Shown here piece by piece: positions 37,694-51,000 of a DNA stretch of 64,000 bases (positions are counted from its first letter, which is position 1; every line of letters begins with the position of its first letter). The notes under the pieces were generated by a model that saw only the letters and a list, made by a program, of their open reading frames with translations, was not told the DNA's origin and ran no database searches. The stretch comes from Varroa destructor (Eukaryota > Arthropoda > Arachnida > Mesostigmata > Varroidae), in the NCBI RefSeq assembly GCF_002443255.2, contig NW_019211458.1, positions 30,899,319 to 30,963,318 on the forward strand, written 5' to 3'. Position numbers and translations under genes: made by a program.

Positions 37694-37722
37694 GTTATAT
37701 ATATATATATATATATATATAT
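37694..37722. repeat. (TA)n microsatellite
   Basis: About 13 TA units; the Tyr-Ile run in the frame across it is an artefact. Confidence 0.9.
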
Positions 37723-39714
37723 TTCGAGAGAATCGGCCTGACGCTAGATTTAGACGATTAGTGCCTATTTATAATGTTATTAAGCGGAGTACATATCGAG
37801 GGAAGTTTCATGCTAACATTTCGTCGGGCCAACGTGGCTGTAATCAGCAGAAAGCAGAACGCTTCCGCCATCTCCGGCGAACTATGCTATTAAATAAAGA
37901 TACAAAAACAAATGTAAGCTTTCTATTTGTAGGCACGCGACGAACGCGCAGGACGGAAATTTTAAAATTAGTCTTCATAACGTGACGTAACCAGATTTAC
38001 CGTACGTGTCGAAAACAGTCGTTTTCCGTGTGAACATTTTTCTGAACCATACTTCCAGTATCTGAAACGTTCTTGTTTTGGGATTTGGTCCAGATCCAGT
38101 AAATCTGAGTGCAATATAAGCACAGATTCACACTTCATGGTCGTTTCTAATGTCCACTAACTGTACTCCGTCAAGCCAGCATCAGCTGTTGCTTTTGACG
38201 CACGTGATACAGCGACCTCTCATTGAACAATGTCGACGCGAGCGATTCGATCATGATGAATTGTTATTGTTATTTCGTTACCCACTCCAAATCCTGTGCA
38301 CGACTAACTTGAATACGCTGGCATTCTACTCCATTGCTTGTGCAAGAATACGAAAAGGCTAAAAACGCCGCCCAGCTATTGTGGCTAGCACTGGGCTTGT
38401 CAAAGTCTCTATTGCTCGCCCTTCTGCCCCAGGAAGCCCCTCTGTGGAGCGGAACAGTCACGGATAACTATCTAGATGGTGTTGAATTTGGAGCGAAAAT
38501 TGAAACGGATGTTTATTCCAAGCGACCCTAAGTAACTGATTCAGTTATTAACGATGCTTAGTACATTGCCTTTTTTAAATTAGCATTTTCACCAAATGAG
38601 TCGCAGTAGAAACGAATCGCATTGGCCCATCGTACATGTCGCACAGCGTTCCAATATACAACTGCGGCATTTGTACATATTGGGCTATCTATTTAGTTCC
38701 TTTAACATCCCACCTCTACTTCGTTGTTTAATTGCAATCTCCTTTGTTTACGCGCTCGACTTCGCACTTCAAAAAATTGTAATCTACCTCCGCGCATAGG
38801 CGACGATACCGTAGTTTTCGGATTGCTATCACTGTCGCCATCTTGGACTTCCGATCGGCACATGACAATGAAGTGGTAAAGCTAGAAACGAACAAGAAAC
38901 CTTCATCGAGTTTGAAGCACGTATTAAGCCTTTTACTGTAAGGCTCTCTCGCGGGCATTCTGCACCACTGCTTGAGGGAAACCTGGACGAAAACACTTAA
39001 ACACTGAGGACGATGAGCGAACGGCAAGCAAAAATAGTCCTTCTCTAGAGCTAGACTCTGGCTGGGAGCAACAAACGTTTCTTTGGGCACTAATTTAAGG
39101 AACTATCGTAATCACTGATACTATGAATGCTTTGAATTACAAACGGTAAGGCCAGACGTTCGCTTCTACTGCCGACTCGGCCATATCGTGATTAATTTAT
39201 TACATATTTTTTAAAAGACGAGATTTGTAAGCACTACCTTGTATCAACCGGTGTGTACGAGTCCAATCAGCGATGCCACAGCAACGAAAAAAACCAACAA
39301 CGGCTAATAACTTGGAGCTAGAAGGAATCGTATCTTTGACAGACAAACGGACGATAGTTGGAAGCCAGCAATGAGGCAGTCTTAGCACTAGAGTAGTGCC
39401 AAACCCAGCGGCAAATGTTTGCTTGGTTCAGGGATCAAGTTTTGCTATTGTCGACCGTGGAGAAAGGCGAACGGCAGTAATTTTGTCCAATATCACTATC
39501 GAAGCGGTTACGACGACGGGCAAGAGCTCCCGGAGAAAAATTACCCACTATGCTGCTTGTGCATTTTTTGGTACCCGACAACACCGCAATATGTCGAAAA
39601 GTATTGTAAAAAGATCCGCCAAATCTAATGGAGAGCATGTGCGCAAATTGATACTTCGGAGATTCTAAGAGTAGCAATTACCTTCGCTAATCTAGCCATC
39701 TATAGTCAGATTTT

Positions 39715-39736
39715 ACCTCGTAATCAATTACGAGGT
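39715..39736. repeat. Perfect 10-bp inverted repeat with 2-base spacer
   Basis: ACCTCGTAAT, CA, ATTACGAGGT. It may be a chance palindrome or a dimeric protein-binding site; nothing nearby tells which. Confidence 0.6.
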
Positions 39737-40632
39737 GCTTGCGAAAACCCAATGCAGCCGTTATTAATTGCAATAGCATACTGGGTGACTTGGCAAAATG
39801 TCGCTACTCAGTTTTACTTCAGTCTTTGATACTAACTTCGTGTTGGTTTTTGTTCGAACACGAGTTCCTCACTGGGCCCTTACTAGACACGCCTAAACAG
39901 TAGAGTCCCACAATTTACTCACGTCCGTTTACTATGTCCCGCCGATGTTACGTATCTTCGTGACTTACCATGCGCATGTATGTGACTTCGTAGAAGGAAC
40001 GCGTCGGTAGGAAGTTTTCTCACACTGACAGCACTGAATACAGGTAAAGCGACATAATATAAGTAAAAGATAGGGAGGTGCCCTTTATAGGGCCCTTTTG
40101 AGGATCTAAAGACTTTATTTGCTTTAGCCCTTTCTCAAAAGGCCAGCGGTTAGTCTAGCCTCTATGGGAATGCGCTGGCAGAGACCCTAATGAATAACCA
40201 AACCACTATTCACAATACCGTCTCTCGGTTGTAAACACGACTGGTTACGCGTCCTGAACCAGCTGAAAAGCTGCAAAAGCCATTGTGTCCCTCACAGCCT
40301 ACGTCTGTCCTGGGAAAACCCGAGGCAGTGCTACGTTCGATAATCAAGTGTACAGCCGTCACTCAGCAAGCAGAAATAACAGTAACTGCTTAGGCTAATA
40401 TATAGACATTATTTCCCTGGCTATGTACAATGGACGTGATCAATAATAGAGGACGAGTTCATTCAAACGACAGACATTTTATCTATTATAATCTGAATTA
40501 TACGGAACAAAATATTATTCTTATATTGAAAATATAAAAAATAGAAGGTAACAGTTGTCGTTGGATAAATAACTAGTGTCAAGTAGTTTATTTACACGTA
40601 AAATCAACGCATAGGTTACGTAGAATGGGCTC

Positions 40633-40656
40633 ACCTACCTACCTACCTACCTACCT
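40633..40656. repeat. (ACCT)6 tetranucleotide repeat
   Basis: Six perfect ACCT units. Confidence 0.9.
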
Positions 40657-42513
40657 AAAAATTTTAGATACAATGGCCCTGAGTAAGCGGTTTGTTTTGC
40701 TTAGGCTTTAACAGGTTAGCCCGCGCTACGTCGGGGACATTGGTGTGAGGGATACGAGCTGCTCGACGAGATGAAATCCTGCTCTGTCTAGCAGACGCTA
40801 CGAGACGGTCGAGTGGAACCACACTGAGTCTTTCTAGGCGAAGGATTCCTGCGAAGATGCCCAATCATTAAGTGTCCAGTGAATGAATCGAGACAAATTC
40901 GATGCGAAAAACATTACCGCTACACAACTGACATTATTCCAGTACGTCTTACCTCTTAATTAAGCAGAGCCTATTTTATGATACATGTAGAGGCGGACAC
41001 TGCGAGATCGTGCCTAAATCGTTTATTTATCTACTCTTATTCTAGTACGCCGCCAGATAACTCTGGCATCACGACGATTAGTACATTATGTTTTTGTACG
41101 GACATTCTAGTTGTCTCCTTTTTCGCACAAATATAGCTAGTTCTCGTAGTGTAATTTAGCTAATAGAATTTTGAGTACTGATACGCAGTTATGATATCAA
41201 TGTAAAAGTTAGTAATTTCTAATCGTTCGTAAGTTAAACTTTACGTAATCGTATAGATACCGTATTATTTTATGCTGACTCTTAAATAAGCGACTACAAT
41301 ACGAGCAGAACTGATTTACTGAACGAGTTTTTGGTATAATGATTCAATTTACCCCCACAAATTCGTGGTTTTCAAATTACTCCCGGTTGCACAGCGCCTA
41401 CAATGGCCTAGCACCGTAACACTTACACGTATATCATGATAGCAATAGTTTTTGATCCGTTGGACGCATATGGGGGCTGACAACTTGGAAGGTTATTTGC
41501 ATTGAATATGAGACGCCAGCACCGCTATCACCACAGTCGCTGCCGCTGCTTTACCTATGACGACATGGAAAGGCACGCTTAACCTTTAGAGCGACAACTA
41601 GGTACACTTGTGCGTAGGCTACCTTTTTCGGCCACGAGCAAACCCTTTCAGTGAACCAGCCCGACTAGACGGCCGTTCCTTCCTGTGCCTTTGTTCGGCC
41701 CCGTTCTTCGGCTAGCACCTCACGTCGACTGCATCGTAGTAGCATAGTAGTATGGAGTCAAGTACGGCAGTGAAGTGATAGAGCATATATTGACCTACAA
41801 ACTTTCCGAGATACACTCAAACACGCATACGCATACGCACATGCGCGGACTGCTAGACGCATGCTTTTCTTAGAGGTGCGCAAACTTCTATAGGCCCCTA
41901 GAGATACCCTCTACGACCTCATTGTCATAGCTCTGAAATGTAAATAAAACTACGAATAGGTAGTCGTTCACGATCGGGCCACGAGCGGCGTGTGAATACA
42001 ACGCCACCGACTACTACGCGACGCCCATGTAGTTTACACAGTTGTTGCCCTATTCGACGGACGACGCCAGCTTGTAGCTAAACACCACCCCCCGAACTCC
42101 TCTAGGACAGTTCCATTGCGATTGGAATGCTCAATGATTGGAGCGAATATGCAGAAAACACGCAACAGAGGCATATTCGAGACCACCAGAATATCTCGTC
42201 TCCTTCGCTGCCCACATTTTTCACATAATGGCAAACAAGTAAAAATTGCGATACGATACGCACACGTACAGATTAAATGCAAATGGCTCCGTCCTGTTGG
42301 GTTACTATTTTCAATCACCCCATAACGGTAAGTCTGTAAAAAGACGCTGATTACAAAGCAAAATATTGGTAGGCATGGCACTTCGTAGGCAAGGAAAAAA
42401 TGTTTTCCTTATCTTGAGAGTGTTCACCTGGAAATAGTACGATCTCAGAAACGATCGGTGCTCGCTGTTTTTAAGCTCATTTTAGCGTATAATTAACCGA
42501 AAAAGAAAAAAAA

Positions 42514-42532
42514 GTAGTAGTAGTGGTAGTAG
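42514..42532. repeat. GTA-rich trinucleotide repeat
   Basis: About six GTA units with one substitution. Confidence 0.75.
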
Positions 42533-42539
42533 ACGTTGA

Positions 42540-45500
42540 AGCCATTCATCTGGCCCAGTGAAATGAAACGTTCCTTAATAGCCGACCATTAATCTGTAGT
42601 TTGGGGACCACTATAACGTTTCGCAGTCGCCCGTTGATTGACCTTGAGGTCTAGCTAGTCCGTCCAACTAGCAAAAAGTACCCATAATCCTTTACTTGGT
42701 TATTTAATATGGCGAACACGTACTCGTGTCTTGTTCTCTGTTTACCCCATACGCATTGCGTAGAATAGGACGGTAAACGATACACGTATTTCACAGAAGC
42801 TTTTCGCATTTCGTCTACAACTGCAAAGATCATATAGAACGTGGCAATGCAGTGCCTGCCAGTCGTTCGGTAAGCGACCTACGTAATGGAGCCAGACAGT
42901 GGTGGTGTCCTATTCCGAAAGCGAAGGGCAGCGCAATCCCCAAATTCTAAGTAACCTGACCAGCTCGAAGAAATTGGGATGGCATAGGGGCGACGCTTTG
43001 ATCACCGAACGTTCCAAAGTAAAATCATATCAATGGAACGCTCCAAACTGGATAAGATGCTACCGTCAGGATCATCGCCGAACGTTCAAAATGTCTGACT
43101 GGAAACTGAAAGCGTTAATTAACCTGTGATATAATTCCACGTACATTAAAATCTTCGGTGCAATGGACTTGTGTTGGCAGCTACTGCAGATGGGCTAGCC
43201 AACCAAGGAATTACTATTACAATAGATTTATTAGTTAAAGTCAAGAAGATTGAAGACGCACCATAAGAAGAATAATGTAATCGACGTAAATTATATAAAT
43301 GTTTTTTTATAAGAACCGTATATATGTGTATATACGGTTTTTGCGAACTCCGATCTAGCTAACACCTAAATAATCGTCTATTCTATAAAGAATAAATGGC
43401 CCTAATTTTTGCTTGAAAAGTTTGATCGCACCAAGTTTTTATAGGTCGCGAAGTACCCCAAGATACTAATGACAAATTAAAATTGACAAAATCGTTTACG
43501 GCTTTTTCGAGTAGCATTCTGCCTGTCTTTACGAGGCACAAAAGCAAGAAAGAAGGTTGCTTTTGAAACATAGTAATATTATGTTTTATTATTATTATTA
43601 TATTATTAAATAATATGACGATAATTGATATACGTGTTGCTCAACTTTTGTCTAAATCCTATAAAAATAGATTATTAATGGATAGTGGCAACTGATCTTT
43701 AAATCCGTCTTTTGCATCATCATGTACGCTTTTGATTAATTTTATATATTTAACGAAACTGTTGAGGAAAACGTTATCGAGTTACTATGTAACAAAAATC
43801 AATACCACCATGTTGAAACGCATGTTTTAATCGAAGACATACTGCAGTCAGGCTGATCGAATGATAACGTGGGCAAGCCTCGTAGGATTTACAAGATCCT
43901 AAATCCTAGACTTAACCTAAGCGCTAAACCTGGCCATACCATTAGTTTCCAGTCCTAATCGTTGTTTTCCAATGCTGGTAGAAATTCTGTGGGTTACTCG
44001 CACGGCCATTCTTCTACATGCGCGAACTAAGCCACGAAAAAAAGTTAAGTTTAAATGGTGAACTTCACCGTTTACGCAACGTTACGGTTTGACCGAAAAA
44101 TCTCGCAAAATGATCGCAATGTTCATTAAAGCCTTTGAATTTGAATTTTTGGTAAATAGGATTATTGTTCAGTGCTAGCAGTTAGAAACGGTATACGTTA
44201 CGCTATTACTGTGTTATGTTGATGCGACAAAATGATACAAGCGAATTCTAAAATGTAATAGATTGAGGCGCATATTGAGGCCAGTCGAATGCAGTTCATA
44301 AGAAAAGTACTGAGCGAAGTGACTGAAACGCATCGTATGTGCACGATACGAGAAAAAAGGACATCCAAGGAAAACCAGAGTCCATAGCATTATATATCCA
44401 GTCGTTAAATTTATTCTCTCCTACCAACTGATCCATCGTACTAAAAGTAGGTTGCTGCAAAAAGCCCGATGGTAGCATTTGTGAAGTAATCAATGCGATC
44501 GATCAAAGACTATAAGGAAACAATGAACTGAATATGATATTTGACGCAAGCTATATTAGATACTCACAAACACAACAACCAGGATATATTCAATCCTGCC
44601 ATATGAGGGCCTCGTATATTATCAAAGGGAGAGAGGCTGAAAAACACTGAAACTACGTGCAATATGTAAGAGCATTCAGCTAATTATATATACGAGGGTA
44701 ATTTCTGCTTCTTTCGATCTTATCCGTTTGTCTTCCTTGCCAAATGCGAGCTTATGTTGCAGGGTGGAAGAGTGTAGAGGGCCAACGATACGTCAGATCA
44801 CGACCTATTGTCAATGAAAGTATTGATGACTCTCGGCACAGATCTTTGGGGCTTATTGGAGATTAGCAGTGAATATGTGCTTGTTTTGTCAGTTACCTTT
44901 CACTATACAATAGTAATACAGTGACGATAAGAAAGACAATATGTGCAGTGGAAAAAGCCCTTAAAAGGGAAGGGGCTTAACAGATCTAGGACAGGTGTCT
45001 TTTTAGATTGATTGTTGGCATGTATAAGCCGTTTGTTTAGAACAGGTCCCCCCCACTATTGCCAGTGTACTGTTGTATGGCTGCAACAAATTGGTCCGGC
45101 CAATTGATCAGGTCGGGTAGATATAAAGAAAACAGAACATTTCGATATCGCTATACGGTTAACTTCAATAGAACTCTACAACGACGCATATACGACTGCA
45201 CTCGTGGTTCGAAAATGACGGAATGGTCATGAAAGCGCACAATGTACAAATGGCACTTTTGGAAATTCGTCCCGGGGCTACCATCAATCAGAACAGCAAG
45301 GGTAAAGACGCTTTGGAATGGTCGATTGGAGAAGGTAAAACAAGAACGAACATTCCTGACATAGACAAGTCTGTCGCGTCGGACGCGTGTCACAGTTCAT
45401 CAAGGATCTCGTGACTGATTAACTTAGTCTAAGTGGCCATAGTAACTTAGTTTTAATCGACACAGTGCGTGATTAACGTTGAACACAAGTTAGTAAAGTA

Positions 45501-46080
45501 CCACCTCGAAAAAGAAGAGAACACACAGCTAAATCGGTGAATCAAGATCAAATCCATTTCGCTCTCAGGGTTTATTGCAAAATTGTCTGCTTAAAATGTG
45601 ATAATGAAGACTATGTCAGGAAGTTTAAATATTGCTAGATACCTTGCAGAGCTAATGGACTGATCTGGCCTCTAATCGCTTGATAATTCGAACCCTTATT
45701 AAAGCATGCAAATAACAAGCAACAACTAAGTTAAATTTTAAAAAAAACTCTGTTATTACAACGAACACTGACGTGATACTGCTTTGTTTACAATCTGAAT
45801 AAGCAGATAAATAAACCCGTACACTTTCTGACGCATACTGTTTTCAACTATACGTATCAACAATGCGTAACTGATCTGTGGCAATTATTTTTTTGACGTA
45901 GATTTTTCATTATGTTTTAATGGCGTAACACGTGTATAGCTTCTTATAACTATCAGAGTGGCGTATCAGGCTTATATATATATTAAACAACCGCATATTT
46001 ACATACATTATTATATATATACATGTATATGTACACCAGCAATAATCGGGCATTTAAGAAGCAATTATTGTCTTTTGGAA
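42540..46080. other. AT-rich intergenic DNA, no gene recognised
   Basis: Contains an ATT-rich run at 43586-43608 and a hairpin at 43314-43339. The minus frame at 44296-44493 includes MDQLVGENKFNDWIYNAM, faintly like the start of a Copia-type Gag. The plus frame at 45223-45414 is unrecognised. Confidence 0.5.
43314..43339. repeat. Hairpin, 11-bp perfect stem and 4-base loop
   Basis: AACCGTATATA, TGTG, TATATACGGTT. Perfect pairing over 11 bp. It stands alone in AT-rich DNA, so no role can be assigned. Confidence 0.65.
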
Positions 46081-46083
46081 GTA

Positions 46084-46282
46084 TCGATATTTCATACGGG
46101 CCTTAAATAGGTTAAAATAGGCGTACAGCTTTGCACTCGCTCGTGAATTTTCTCCTTAAGCTATCAAATGACTTGTGTCCATCCCATATACGGGGTGTAT
46201 CGTTTAAGGAGAGGTTCTGTAGGTTGTTCTCGACTCGTATATCTATTTTAACCTGTTTAAAGGCTGTATCTGTAATACCGAT
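46084..46282. repeat. Long imperfect palindrome (MITE-like or hairpin-RNA-like)
   Basis: The left arm (46084-46165) pairs with the reverse complement of the right arm (46197-46282). Matching blocks are CCTTAAATAGGTTAAAATAG (46101-46120) with CTATTTTAACCTGTTTAAAGG (46242-46262), and CTCCTTAA (46152-46159) with TTAAGGAG (46204-46211), in the right order and spacing around a centre near 46.18 kb. A foldback transposon remnant or a hairpin RNA precursor would both look like this. Confidence 0.55.
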
Positions 46283-46339
46283 AATTGGAAAAGACGATAG
46301 CTTATAAACCCCATTTACCGTTTATGTATGTATACAGCC

Positions 46340-46341
<2 letters not shown>

Positions 46342-46370
<29 letters not shown>

Positions 46371-46371
46371 C
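46342..46371. repeat. (TA)n microsatellite
   Basis: About 14 TA units, lying 60 bases to the right of the long palindrome. Confidence 0.9.
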
Positions 46372-46462
46372 TCACCACAGTCCAGTAATTTAGCATTGTG
46401 ACAACAACGGTTTTTTGACGAATTGCAGACTGTAGAGAAACGTAGCGACCTGATTGGCTTAC

Positions 46463-46595
46463 CTGAATGAATCCTCTGTATGTACCCGGTCACATACTCC
46501 AAGATGACAAACAAGGAAGCCAGAACAAACGACACGACCTGTTCCACAACGAGTGAAGTCAAAAGCAGACGGAAATGATACAGCATGCCACTCAT
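46463..46595 (-). CDS. Candidate exon, membrane protein fragment
   Basis: Unrecognised. From the ATG at 46595 the frame codes MSGMLYHFRLLLTSLVVEQ and continues into a second hydrophobic stretch VVSFVLASLFVILEYVTGYI, then reaches TTCATTCAG|GTAAGC, a near-ideal splice donor (phase 1). The frame is also open and hydrophobic upstream of the ATG to about 46.65 kb. AT-rich DNA often gives hydrophobic chance frames, so the donor is the main evidence. Confidence 0.3.
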
Positions 46596-47682
46596 ACGAA
46601 CACAATGGAATATAAGGTGGAGAAAGTGAGCAAGGTATACGACAAGGTTCGAAACAATGTCCGACAGATGTTAGCAGTAGTTCCACTAAAAGTATCCGTC
46701 GCTGCGCGCGCGATTTAGGTTATGCAAAAAGATGTCAATCTTCAAATGTCTGAAGCCAGCCTTACGCCCAAATATAATCACACAAAAATTTTGTTCGTAT
46801 CTGTACATTTACTCTATATGCGGATGCCTATTCACGGCACTTCTGTGTATAGTTTGATGGCATTGATTATCGAGTTAAATAGATTGACTAGCTCATGCAT
46901 TATGGCTGTTGAGCCTGTCGTCAGCAAATAACGGTACTCACTCGTGCAGCGAAGCTCGATGTAGTTGCTACTCCGGTGAACTCCCAATAAGAATTGATGG
47001 TCGTTTATATACTATATATACGGTTCATGCTTTAACAAAATCCTGAAAACATTGATTTAGCTGAAACAGTTATAGTAGCTTCGTCTAAGTACGCACCTCA
47101 ACATCAGCATTGAAGTCATCTGCGATGAATCGCTGTCGACTTCCTTTAACGTCCATGACAGATATCTTGTGTCTTTCGTAATTTCTGTCCTTGTTTTACC
47201 CTTTTGGAACTTAAACGTCGCGAACACTATGCCGTTAGCGAAGCCTAGGCACGCCCTTGTTTCGCCTACCTTCACATCGAACAAACGCAAAAAACTATTC
47301 CTCGAAGTGCAACGAAGATGCTATTAACAGGACCACCATGATCGCTGGCCGAGCGAAATCGTGTGAATTGTATGTCTTGTCGTTCATTTATCTGACTGTT
47401 TCTCAACTGGCTTGCCTGCTGATTCGTTGTTGCTCTGAGAACAGCTCTCGGATCAAGAGGATTAAATCTGCAACGCCATCCAGCCCCGTCCCATTTCGGC
47501 CCATCGAGCTTCACTTGGGGACCTGTGTCTTCGGCCTATCGTGTCTTCTCATCCGTCTGCTTTCGTCCGGACTTGTTAAAGGAGATTCCTGTATAATTGA
47601 AGTGGGTATGTAACACTAGAGGGTTGGGAAGACTGCAAAAGAGCGTTGAGAGAGAGAAAAAGTGATTTAAATAGAGACTTAC

Positions 47683-47825
47683 AACAGTCTGTATATGTAC
47701 GATACACATCATTTTCTTGAAACTGCCCTGTGTCCCGCTTTCGCCATATTTGTACGGAGGCACACTTCCGGGCTTCAACGGGTCCTCGCGGATGGAGCGG
47801 GGTACAACAGGAGGAGGCTGATCGT
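47683..47825 (-). CDS. Candidate exon, Pro-rich segment of an unknown protein
   Basis: Unrecognised. Bounded by TGTGCCGTAG acceptor and a GTAAGT donor, both good. In the frame that stays open it reads DQPPPVVPRSIREDPLKPGS and then YKYGESGTQGSFKK, a composition typical of a cytoplasmic tail or linker rather than chance translation. It enters in phase 1 and leaves in phase 0. The candidate upstream exon at 47961-48002 ends in the matching phase. Confidence 0.35.
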
Positions 47826-47960
47826 CTACGGCACACAAATATTCTGTTATGATTAACTGAATATTTGCTTAGTATTATACGTTCGCACGGTGTATGCATA
47901 AACCGTAATTACTATATATATACATATATATGGACATTGATCTATATACAGGTTATTTAC

Positions 47961-48002
47961 CGTTCCGGATGAACATAGATTTGTTCTGGCGGTGGATGAT
48001 CG
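47961..48002 (-). CDS. Candidate small exon upstream of 47825 (minus strand)
   Basis: A 42-base segment flanked by an AG and a GTAAAT donor. In the phase that joins the exon at 47683-47825 it reads IIHRQNKSMFIRN. In another frame the same DNA, extended to about 48.03 kb, reads DLESDLSDHPPPEQIYVHPE, which looks even more protein-like but does not fit the next exon's phase. Weak on its own. Confidence 0.22.
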
Positions 48003-48032
48003 CTTAAATCTGATTCCAAATCAGTACTTATT

Positions 48033-51000
48033 AAAAGTGAGCATTTTCTATAGGTATGATATAAATAATTATTTATCGTAAATATGAAACGTAAATGAAA
48101 TATGAATGGAAATGAATCTTTAAGAACTTGGTTATAGAATACGTTATATTGCGAAATAAAATGTTTGGTCTAGGAGAACTCCTCAGTAGATACTACTAGG
48201 ATGATAAAAGCAGACCTTATTTAATGTATACTTTCTATTGTTACGTGATTGGAAGCTTCCCGGGAGTTGCAAAAGAATGGTTGCCATGTGGAAAGATTCT
48301 GATATATAAGAAGTTTCTTGCGACATCTATGTCAATGCCACAAATCAGTAAAATGATTTATTTTCTTAGCCTAACCGTTGAAAAAGGAGAGTCTCAGTGA
48401 CCCACAATTTGCCTTTCATCCTAGTGCCGCATCGGGTTACGTGTTACGTATAAAAAAATATAGGCATATTAAAAAACTATATCCTAAAACTACACCGCTG
48501 AGCACGCTTGATATATTTACTTGCTAACCTGTGGTCTAAGTTGGCTCTTACGATATTTCCCGCTGTCACAAGGTCATCAGATTTAAACCTTTCATCTATT
48601 TTGACATAAACCTACCTAAACTACTGCGTTTTTATTCAGCTTGTTTTAAAATCACAATTAAACATGGGCTTACTCCTTTGTCCTAGCGTAAACAGACCTT
48701 TTCACCAGACCCTACGCAGTTCAGCTTTGCGAATCTTCCTGTGGGCACGCTGCTTCTGACTTTACGGTACATTCAGCGGGTGAGAGACCCCAGCCCCCAG
48801 GCCGATCTGGTCAACGACAATACCCCATTACTTTTATCCTAGACCAAGAGATCCCCGTCGGCCTGCTTGGCTGAGAGTGAGCAAAAATAAGTGGGAGTCC
48901 TAGCGTATATATGTGCACTGCCTAAAGAGTCGGGGAGGGGGTTGTACGCTTGCTAGTATATCCGTCTCTGTTTCCTTGTGGGGCGTACAGAATCGATCAA
49001 GTGTCACCGTCAGAGCTTAGTGCTCTCTGCTTCATACTCAAGTCTTTTCCTGTGCAGTCTCATCTGGCCCTGGGCCTTCTACCCAGAAAAAGGATTCCCT
49101 AACCCAACGGACTCCATGTGCAGCCATCCAACGCTTACGCCGCTAAAGCCAGCTAGGCCAAGGTACTCCGATGCCTAGAAACCTTGCAGAACAGCCACCA
49201 TTACACAGGCCACGCAGTGGCAGGCGTACCAGCCGGGCTGGTGTTGGGCTGAGCCAGACGGAGCATCAACGAAGCAGACCAAGCCCGAGCAAATCACACG
49301 ACAACACGATTGGGGTTTGCTAGTAAGATCGCACATTGATGGTCGTCTAACGACCAGTAGACAGGCACAGGTACGAAACTGACGGAGGAATGGATGTTCC
49401 GCTTTTATTCTGGGCTTGCCAGCTGCTAGCGTCTGGGTAAAGGCGAGAGGACAGCTAAGGCTGTTTTCTTGCCATAAGAAAGTACGTGCCTACGTAGACC
49501 GACAAAAGCTACCGGATAATAATGAATCTACTCCCGATATTGCCAGCGGTCCGTAGCAGAACTGGACTGATCAGTGTAATAGCTGCTGTCTTACAAAAAT
49601 GGAGAATAGCAGCAAGACACACGCTTACCACGACGGCACGTGACGATGGCGAAAAAAAAACGATAAATTGAAACGGTAAAAAACCCAATGCGAAATAAAC
49701 ACAAACGACAAGAAAACTCGTGATGGCTAGAAAGATCTCACTGTAACTGAGCAACTGCCGGCGGCTCTACGGCCTACCGTGGTTAGACAGACCGGTTAAG
49801 GTAGGTGGATCCGCCGCAGATAAAAATACTGTGTGTATTAGGGACGAGCTTGTCGGTTAAAATACTATCGGAGGCACAAGCGTTGAAAAGTTGATTGTTC
49901 TCGCTCTTTTAGGTTAGCGGGGCGATATAGTCGCGCACCAATCGAATAGAGTGCGATGAAAACAGTCGAAGATCCGCTGAGAAATAAACAATATACCCAC
50001 ACCCGCTTTGCTTCGATCGGGATCCTTATCGAACGATCGCTTGCAGTAAGAACTAATAAAAGGGAAAAAGATATAGAAGGAGGGAAACGTGCATCATCGT
50101 TTTAAGAAGATCGAGGCTAAGGCGGTATGGAGTTTGAGGCTTTAAGTGTTTTACGTCGAATACATCTGTTTCGTTTGCCCTACAAAATGTAATATAATAT
50201 AGTAATCGTAATTGGTTGCCGTCAATCTACGCACATAGATAGAGGCCTGGTGCTTCTTGAAGAAAGCACCAATGATTACAACTTCAAATTATGTATATTC
50301 GTGTTGTTTGTAGATTAATTTTTATCTCTTTATAATTATTTAAAAAATTGTGTTGTTTATTGGTCATTATTTGTATTCCGGATCGAATTTTTGTTTTTTT
50401 TTTTTGTTATTAGACGACCGTATGCTTTAAGCAACCTAGCAAATAACATAATACGGCCCAGGGTACAGTATGTGCGTTAGTTTCCTTAGTCAATTCTTTG
50501 CAGGGTACCCTTCTCTGATTGTTGTTACCAGCTGCACACTACTCATGAAGACAATAAACAGATGCTGTACACCTGTCCAAAAGATGACCAGTATATCATT
50601 TTGTGCAGGCCTGTGCGGCAATTCCTGCACAGTGCACACTGTAGCAGTATTGAGACATCACAATTAGCCATCTTCATTACTGTATATTATCTATGAATAG
50701 CTTATATACTCAGTCAAAGTGGAGATCATACCTGCAGGGGACGCTCAATGTAATTTCAAATATTATCGATCATCATTTGACAAGCAACGAAGGACACATA
50801 AGAAATTGGGCTTCTTCTTGCAAGCAAAAAGCAACGAAAGCTAACACGAACATTTATATCTATCTTTATTTTAGCGACAACGAGGATGGGGAAGCTTGTT
50901 TTTTTGAACGTACGTACATACATAAACTTCTTACAAAGTGAAATTTACCACAGACACCCAACGAAGTACAAATAAGCCTAAATATCTCAAATATGGATAT

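Larger units (their letters stand above)
37723..42512. other. Intergenic DNA, no gene recognised
   Basis: Holds the (ACCT)n run and a short perfect palindrome. Overlapping plus-strand frames at 38150-38362 and 38334-38531, and at 39396-39668 and 39419-39628, have fairly balanced composition but no motif I can name. Confidence 0.5.

Noticed and set aside
45670..45720. B-box-like GGTTCGAAT on the minus strand as a tRNA gene
   Set aside because: No A box at the expected distance and no cloverleaf pairing.
49629..49754. Hydrophobic minus-strand frame ending at a GTAAGC donor as a signal-anchor exon
   Set aside because: It begins with TTG rather than ATG, no good acceptor precedes it, and hydrophobic frames are common opposite A-rich DNA; kept only as a remark.
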